33,822 nucleotides of DNA from Thraustochytrium sp. TN22 (lineage: Eukaryota; Sar; Bigyra; Thraustochytrida; Thraustochytriidae): assembly GCA_013306675.1 (NCBI GenBank), contig JABLUY010000323.1, positions 1 through 33,822 on the forward strand. The letters are read 5' to 3'. The notes under the pieces are model-generated. The model was not told the origin of the DNA and made no database searches. It saw nothing but the letters and a program-made list of their open reading frames with translations. This document shows positions 29,431-33,822 of this stretch, piece after piece; positions within the stretch are counted from its first letter, which is position 1; each line of letters starts with the position of its first letter. A program made the position numbers and the translations under genes.

Positions 29431-29575
29431 CTCGCCTCGCCTCGCCTCGATTTGACTTGAATCGACGCGACTCGACGCGACTCGACCCGACTCGGCCGAG
29501 TCGCCTCGAGTCCCCTCGCCTCGACTCGCCTCGCCTCGACTCGCCTCGACTCGACTCGCCTCGACTCGACTCGTG
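29431..29575. repeat. Degenerate pentanucleotide array (CTCGN)
   Basis: About 29 units of CTCGC, CTCGA, CTCGT or related pentamers with few indels. This is the longest block of a motif that recurs at 3621-3643, 6805-6834, 6952-6982, 7096-7122, 28151-28181 and elsewhere, on either strand. Confidence 0.85.
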
Positions 29576-30607
29576 TGATCGTTGGCGGCTCTTGTAGGGC
29601 TTCGCGCGTCGCGTCTGAGCCGCCTCCTCCCGCACGATCCCGCAATCCCCGCAGCCTTCTCGTCTTCCTTCCGGCTTCCGCCCCGCTCGCTGCACTGTGG
29701 GCGGCCCGGGAGGCGCAGCTGTCCCCGCCAATCTCGCGTTAGCCAGGCCAGGCCAGGCCAGCCCAGCCCAGGCCAGCCAGGACAAGCCAGCGCCCGCCCT
29801 CGCGGCGACTCCGCTCCGCTGCCCTCCCTCGCTCCGCACCGGAATCCTCTGGCCGCTCGCTCGGCGCGCTCTCCCGGCGTCGGCGCGGAGCGCGACTTCC
29901 GGTGGCGGCGCGCTCCAGCCGCCAGCACAGCGGCCGTGCCTCCCTCAACGCCCTCACTCGCTCACGGTACGAGACGAGCCTAGCGGGTCAATCGCCGGTT
30001 ACAAGCCGCCTGCCCGCTCCGAGTCGCGGCGGCGCGGCAATCGCCCAACAGCGTCGCCGCGAGGCCGCCGCTCGCCTCGACCCCCCCGGCGCGCATCGCT
30101 CGCTCGCTCGCTCGCTCGCGCGCTCGCCCCATCCCAGACCGGCAACCGCGGTCAATCCCTCAATCAAAGTCGCAGCAGAGACGCCCGCGGCGCGGACCAG
30201 CGCGGCGACGCCGCGTCCATCAGCCGGAGCGAGCGCGCGCGCGCCGCGGCCTGCGAGGCGGGCGAGCGCCAGAGACGAGCGAGAGACGCCTCGCCTCGCC
30301 GCGCCGCGCGAGAGACGCGCGTACGCCGCCGCTGACCCGGTCGACAGCCAGCGCGAGGTCAGCCTGGAAGGCGGCGAGCTCGAGGGCGGCGAGGAGGACG
30401 GCGTCCAGGCCGCGAGAAGCCGCGGCGGCGCGAGGCGGATTGGGGAGTCAGCGCCGGCCGCTGACTGCCGGCGCGCGGGGGCGCCTCGCGGGGGGAGCAG
30501 AGGGCCTGCCTGCGGTGGGTGAGCTGGCGAGCGAGCGGGCGGGCGAGCTGCACGCGGTGGCGGCCTGGAGCGCGCGCGGCGCAGCAGCCACCATTACGGC
30601 AATCGGC

Positions 30608-31015
30608 ATGCCGCAGGAGGCGGCGAGGACCGCGCTCATGCCGAGGTCCGCGTCCGAGCCGTATCTGCACTTGGGCGCCAAGGGCACGGCACAGCAAGCG
30701 CTGCGGGTCGCCCACCCGGCGGGGCAGAGACAACCGGCGCTGTTGATGCCGGCGCAGGTGATGCAGCAGCTGCCGGCGCACTTCGCGAGGACCGGCGCGC
30801 GCCGCGCGCTGCGACGCACACGCATGAACGCGACCGCGCATCTGCCCATCTTTACCGGCACACTTGCAAGCCAGCCGCTCGCGGCCGCTGACATCGCCGC
30901 CACCGCTTCTCCGTCCACCCAGGAAGATGAGAATCCTGCCGAGGACGACTTCCTCAGCTGCAGCTCCCTGTCTCAATCCAGCGGGAGCAGCAGTGACAGT
31001 GGGAGCCAACCATGA
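30608..31015 (+). CDS. Hypothetical Ser-rich protein, 135 residues, possibly with upstream exon
   Basis: ATG at 30608, stop at 31013-31015. Seen: MPQEAARTAL, then a conserved-looking stretch with RSASEPYLHLGAKGTAQQAL and PAQVMQQLPAHFART, a basic segment ARRALRRTRMN, and an acidic, Ser-rich tail (EDDFLSC followed by Ser/Gly repeats). The same frame continues upstream to about 30504 with protein-like sequence (EGLPAVGELASERAGELH), and a branch-like CTGAC (30461) plus GAGCAG acceptor sits just before, so the first exon may be missed and the real start further left. No family recognised. The serine-rich tail suggests phosphorylation; that is inference. Confidence 0.45.
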   Translation: MPQEAARTALMPRSASEPYLHLGAKGTAQQALRVAHPAGQRQPALLMPAQVMQQLPAHFARTGARRALRRTRMNATAHLPIFTGTLASQPLAAADIAATASPSTQEDENPAEDDFLSCSSLSQSSGSSSDSGSQP

Positions 31016-31947
31016 AAGGTTTGCTCCGGCTCGTCCAGCCGATTGACTCCCGCTTCATTCCTTTTTTCTTCGATACAGGCCTCGTATCCACGTCTCAATG
31101 CGCAACGCCAATCATAGAAGGTCCCGATCACGTAGTGCACGTGGATCACCGGAGGCCTAACCTACGCGCACGCTTGCGCGTGCGATCTTTGAGGTCACAA
31201 TGTCTCAGACAATTGCAATTTTGTGCTTTTTCCTGCTCGAGCCTCGAGGCGATGACACTTGCTTGCTCGTGAAAGGCTTCATCCTGCAGCAAGCACGAGA
31301 GGGGAAATGAAGCAAGGCTTCAGCCTGCAGCAAGCAAGCACGAGAGGGGAAATGAAGCACCCTTGCACGCGCCATCGGTACCAAACTCGCCAATCGACCA
31401 GCACGCAAGCAAGCAAGCAAGAAAGCAAGATCGTCATCGCACACTCCCTTTTGGCCGGACGCAATGCGGCGATAGCGTCGCGCGCTCCCCACTCCGGGCA
31501 AGCCGCCCGGGGCGGGGGTCGAGCTGGGAGCGCTCAACACAACACGGAGAAAACATGGTTCGATGTCGTCTTGCTTTCTAACCGCTGCCGTGCTCAGCGT
31601 TGGGCGTTTGACCACCGGCGTTTGACTCGGACAACTTCGCTACTTAGTCCTGCGGTCATGGCTGCAGCTTCCTCGAGCTCATCGTTGGTGCAGTTTATGT
31701 GCTCTTCCGAGGTCAGTCATCCTGACTTCGCCTGCCTCATGAACGACCACGTTGCACAGCGCGACTCGGACTCGGACATCACCGTGGGCGTAGCCTGCAG
31801 CGTAAGCACCCGTGTGCTTCTCCAAGTTCACCACACCCAGCGCACCAACCTTCAAGCTGGTGCAGTTGGCATCGCTCGCGGCGGCCGCCACTGCACCAAC
31901 CACGCACTGTGTGCCATGATCAAAGTCACTCCAACAAGCATGCAGCC
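31016..31947. other. Spacer with tandem duplication and an uncertain short frame
   Basis: At 31272-31356 two tandem copies of a ~43-base unit (GGCTTCA-CTGCAGCAAGCACGAGAG...) are seen. Near 31171 a CGCACGC-TTGC-GCGTGCG hairpin occurs. A frame from ATG 31658 reads MAAASSSSSLVQFMCSSEV and contains several splice-like signals (GTCAGT at 31711, CTGACTTC, GCACAG at about 31760, GTAAGC at about 31803). It may be a short upstream exon or leader of the dioxygenase gene, but no consistent joining could be worked out. Confidence 0.4.
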
Positions 31948-33161
31948 ATGGCGCCTTACCTTAGTCCTCACTCCACCAAGCGCAAGCTTATTGCACTCCT
32001 CGGCGACAAGAGCAGCATCGCAAACATCAACAACAAGGCGGCCGGTGCGCCCAAGCGCCGCAAGGGCGGCGCCGCGGGCAACGTGCCCGTGCTCCCAGCC
32101 TCTGACTTCGCCAAGCCTGACGGCCTGGTCCTGGGTGGCAGCGGCATCGCCGTGCTGCAGCTGCTCACCATGGAGGAGACCGTCAAGTTCCGCAACCAGA
32201 TCCTCGCGGAGGCCGCTCGGTACCCAGAGTTCAAGCCCGTCGTTCAGCAGTGCGGCGAGTGCAAGGGCTGCACGTCGGGCAAGGCGTGCGAGATCGCCAG
32301 CATCTTTGTGCTCGGCGGATTCGCGGCGCTCGGGAATCCGTTCAGCTTCCACTCCCCGGCCGTGCGCAAGCTCCGCACACTGATCGACGCGCGCGTGCGG
32401 CCGCACATGGAGCGCCGGCACCCCGGCCTCAACGTGGAGCAGGTGATCGACCGGCTCGGTATCCGGCCCATGGGGACCAGCGCGAGCAAGGAGTCCTGGC
32501 ACCGCGACGTGAGCGCCGAGGCGCCCATGCAGGACATCCTCTTTGGCGGCTGGCTCAACCTGAATGCGCATGCCGGCGAGGACCAGTTCTACGAGTGCGT
32601 CCCCGGCACGCACCAGGCGCGCGGCGCGCTCTCGAGCCACGGCGGCTTCGACACCATCAAGCCAAAGAGCGCGCTCTTCCACGAGCTCGAGGCCAAGGTT
32701 CGCGCGGTCCAGATCCCGCCGGGCCATATTCTCATCTTCAACGAGACGATGCTGCACCGCGTCTCGTCGCGCAAGTGCCAGCAGGCGCCCATGGTTCGTG
32801 CTGGCGCATCACCTCTTCCACCGAGCCGCTGTGCGCGAACCTGCGTGAGCAGCTGGCTCGCCAAGGTCCGGTCACCATCCAGTCAGGCCAGGTCCCGCCC
32901 ATGTACTCTGACTCCCTCATCAACTTCCACCAGGGCAAGGTCGCGGCCTTTCGGAAGCACCGCGTCATCGAGCACGAGCTCCTGAGCCGCACCTACCACA
33001 AAACGACTAAAAAAAACCATGCCTCGGGTTTTTCCGAGCCTGCACGAGCTGTGCCTCCCGCTCTATCCGGCCTACGCTGCGTGGACGAGGTGCTCATGCA
33101 CGTGCCTCACACGAGCCTTGCGCCTGCCGGGGAGCCCTCCGAGATCATTGAGATCAACTAG
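31948..33161 (+). CDS. PhyH-like 2-oxoglutarate/Fe(II) dioxygenase, frame changes once
   Basis: ATG at 31948 (MAPYLSPHSTKRKL). Seen: a Lys/Arg-rich leader; a Cys pair motif CGECKGC near 100-106; then a double-stranded beta-helix type core with iron ligands His185 and Asp187 (ESWHRDVS), the FGGWLNLN and YECVPGTH motifs, and distal His270 followed by an Arg (MLHRVSSRK) for 2-oxoglutarate. This matches the phytanoyl-CoA dioxygenase superfamily; the substrate is unknown. After about residue 285 (near 32,800) the protein-like sequence continues in another frame (WRITSSTEPL onward) to the stop at 33161. Explanations are a sequencing or assembly indel, a genuine frameshift, or a very short intron (a 32-base GT-AG candidate exists, but it is far shorter than the two introns seen). 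The start was chosen as the first ATG in the core frame. Confidence 0.7.
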
Positions 33162-33210
33162 GCTAAGCAATTGCATGTTCCACAGACGCTCATTTTGTCC
33201 TGTGTCCTTG

Positions 33211-33300
33211 GCTCGCTCTCGCTCTCGCTCTCGCTCTCGCTCTCGCTCAGAGTCGCTCTCGCTCTCGCTCTCTCGCTCTCGCTCTCGCTCTCGCTCTCGC
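33211..33300. repeat. (CTCTCG)n microsatellite
   Basis: About 14 hexamer units of CGCTCT with two small interruptions (GCTCAGAG; CTCTCTCG). It lies between the dioxygenase stop and the TIR gene, in spacer DNA. Possible acceptor GCTTACAG near 33450, preceded by GTGACGCGG, would fit a 5'-UTR intron end of the TIR gene. Confidence 0.9.
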
Positions 33301-33517
33301 TGGCGGCGCGTGCCGGCCCCGGGAGCCAAAACCGTTTCTCTCTCTGGACCGCCCCCCTATGCACCCGGCTCGGAAGGACTGGTCGTGCAGCGCAACGCCA
33401 ACAAGAGGGGTAGGGCACGCGTCGTGACGCGGCCTGGCCGAGAGCGGGCTTACAGGCGCTGGCGAGCGAGCGCGTAGAACCGCAACCAAACGCCGCCGCT
33501 GAGCCGCTCTCGCAAGC

Positions 33518-33822
33518 ATGCTGGCCAAGTCGATCCTCGCGCGTCTCGGCCAGGCGGCGCGGTCACGCGCGGCCGCTCCGAGCGCCGCGCCGCCGCCGCC
33601 GAGGGCGACCCTCCCCGAGCCGACCGTCGTCGCTCCGGTGCCGGAGCGCCGCCCCTCCCAGACCGACGGCGACTATGACGTCTTCGTCTCTTGCGCCGAG
33701 GTGGACACGGAGCAGGCCAAGGCCCTGGCGACGCAGCTGAAGCGCGAGCACGGCCTTCGCGTGTGGCTGAACCAAGACGAGAGCGCCACGATGGAGGGCG
33801 TGGACCGGTCCAAGGTCTTCCT
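33518..33822 (+). CDS. TIR-domain protein, 3' end outside window
   Basis: ATG at 33518; 101 residues are visible before the edge. The N-terminus MLAKSILARLGQAARSRAAA is basic, amphipathic and lacks acidic residues, as mitochondrial presequences do. A Pro-rich linker follows, then at about 48 a TIR start: DYDVFVSCAEVD (strand A and its loop), a helix (EQAKALATQLKREHG), LRVWLNQDE (strand B and BB-loop region) and GVDRSKVFL (strand C). TIR domains act in innate-immune signalling, and many are NAD+-cleaving enzymes. The stretch between strand B and GVDRS is a few residues shorter than usual, so the catalytic Glu cannot be assigned. What follows the TIR (kinase, ARM, LRR or other) is not visible. 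Confidence 0.75.
   Translation, partial: MLAKSILARLGQAARSRAAAPSAAPPPPRATLPEPTVVAPVPERRPSQTDGDYDVFVSCAEVDTEQAKALATQLKREHGLRVWLNQDESATMEGVDRSKVF

Larger units (their letters stand above)
26207..30503. other. 4.3-kb stretch with no confident gene
   Basis: Open frames exist on both strands but are Arg/Ala/Ser/Pro-rich, overlap one another, and show no domain or codon preference. Recognisable content is (GATC)n at 26562-26579; (GGCT)n near 27126-27170; a (CG)n run near 27705-27720; (CTCGC)n at 28151-28181; (GAGAC)n near 28470-28490; (TAGC)n at 29230-29249; and a CTCGA/CTCGC array at 29431-29575. A CTGAC at about 30461 with GAGCAG at about 30503 could be the intron end preceding the next gene. Non-coding RNA genes cannot be ruled out. 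Confidence 0.4.

Noticed and set aside
31852-32757. Minus-strand 301-codon frame opposite the dioxygenase
   Set aside because: Opposite strand encodes the recognisable dioxygenase motifs; the antisense product has no domain.
1-33822. Retroelement, DNA transposon, virus-like element or CRISPR array
   Set aside because: No reverse transcriptase, integrase, transposase or capsid motif, no long terminal or inverted repeats, and no spaced identical repeats with unique spacers were seen.

Overview
The window looks like nuclear DNA of a GC-rich, gene-dense unicellular eukaryote. The evidence is a core spliceosomal SmG gene with a short GT-AG intron, a peroxisome-type ABCD half-transporter, a PX-domain protein, a class I sirtuin, long single-exon genes with G/C-rich third codon positions, and many microsatellites. 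The lineage cannot be fixed by eye. A stramenopile (for example thraustochytrid-like) or another GC-rich protist fits; this is inference. No ribosomal RNA, tRNA, CRISPR array, retroelement or virus-like element was recognised.

Layout, left to right. 1-2529 (+): 3' part of a low-complexity, probably nuclear protein. 2741-3922 (-): four-span membrane protein with one 81-base intron. 4624-6591 (+): ABCD transporter, divergent from the membrane protein across an extremely CpG-rich gap. 6711-7135: three copies of a ~140-base repeat. 7180-9111 (+): sirtuin with an extra C-terminal domain. 9527-9871 (+): small charged protein. 11122-14223 (+): protein with an MLKL/HeLo-like helical bundle, an intact kinase and eleven armadillo-type repeats. 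14398-18255 (-): tricorn-type protease, convergent with the kinase. 18860-21121 (-): PX protein. 24400-25329 (+): probably myristoylated SAM-like protein. 25878-26206 (-): SmG with an 83-base intron. 26.2-30.5 kb: no convincing gene. 30608-31015 (+): small hypothetical protein. 31948-33161 (+): PhyH-like dioxygenase whose two halves lie in different frames. 33518-33822 (+, runs off the edge): TIR-domain protein with a presequence-like N-terminus.

The most interesting object is the kinase at 11122-14223. It joins in one polypeptide three parts that are usually separate in necroptosis-like pathways: a membrane-permeabilising type helical bundle, a catalytically complete kinase, and a repeat array that could sense ligands. 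Five of its repeat units are identical at the DNA level, so the array expanded or was homogenised recently. A TIR gene lies 19 kb away. Housekeeping genes sit between them, so this is not a tight immune cluster, but both are candidates for cell-death or immune-type signalling.

The two confidently placed introns (81 and 83 bases) share the branch-like string ACTGACGA about 34-36 bases before a CACAG acceptor. That gives a usable local splice model and points to several possible 5'-UTR introns.
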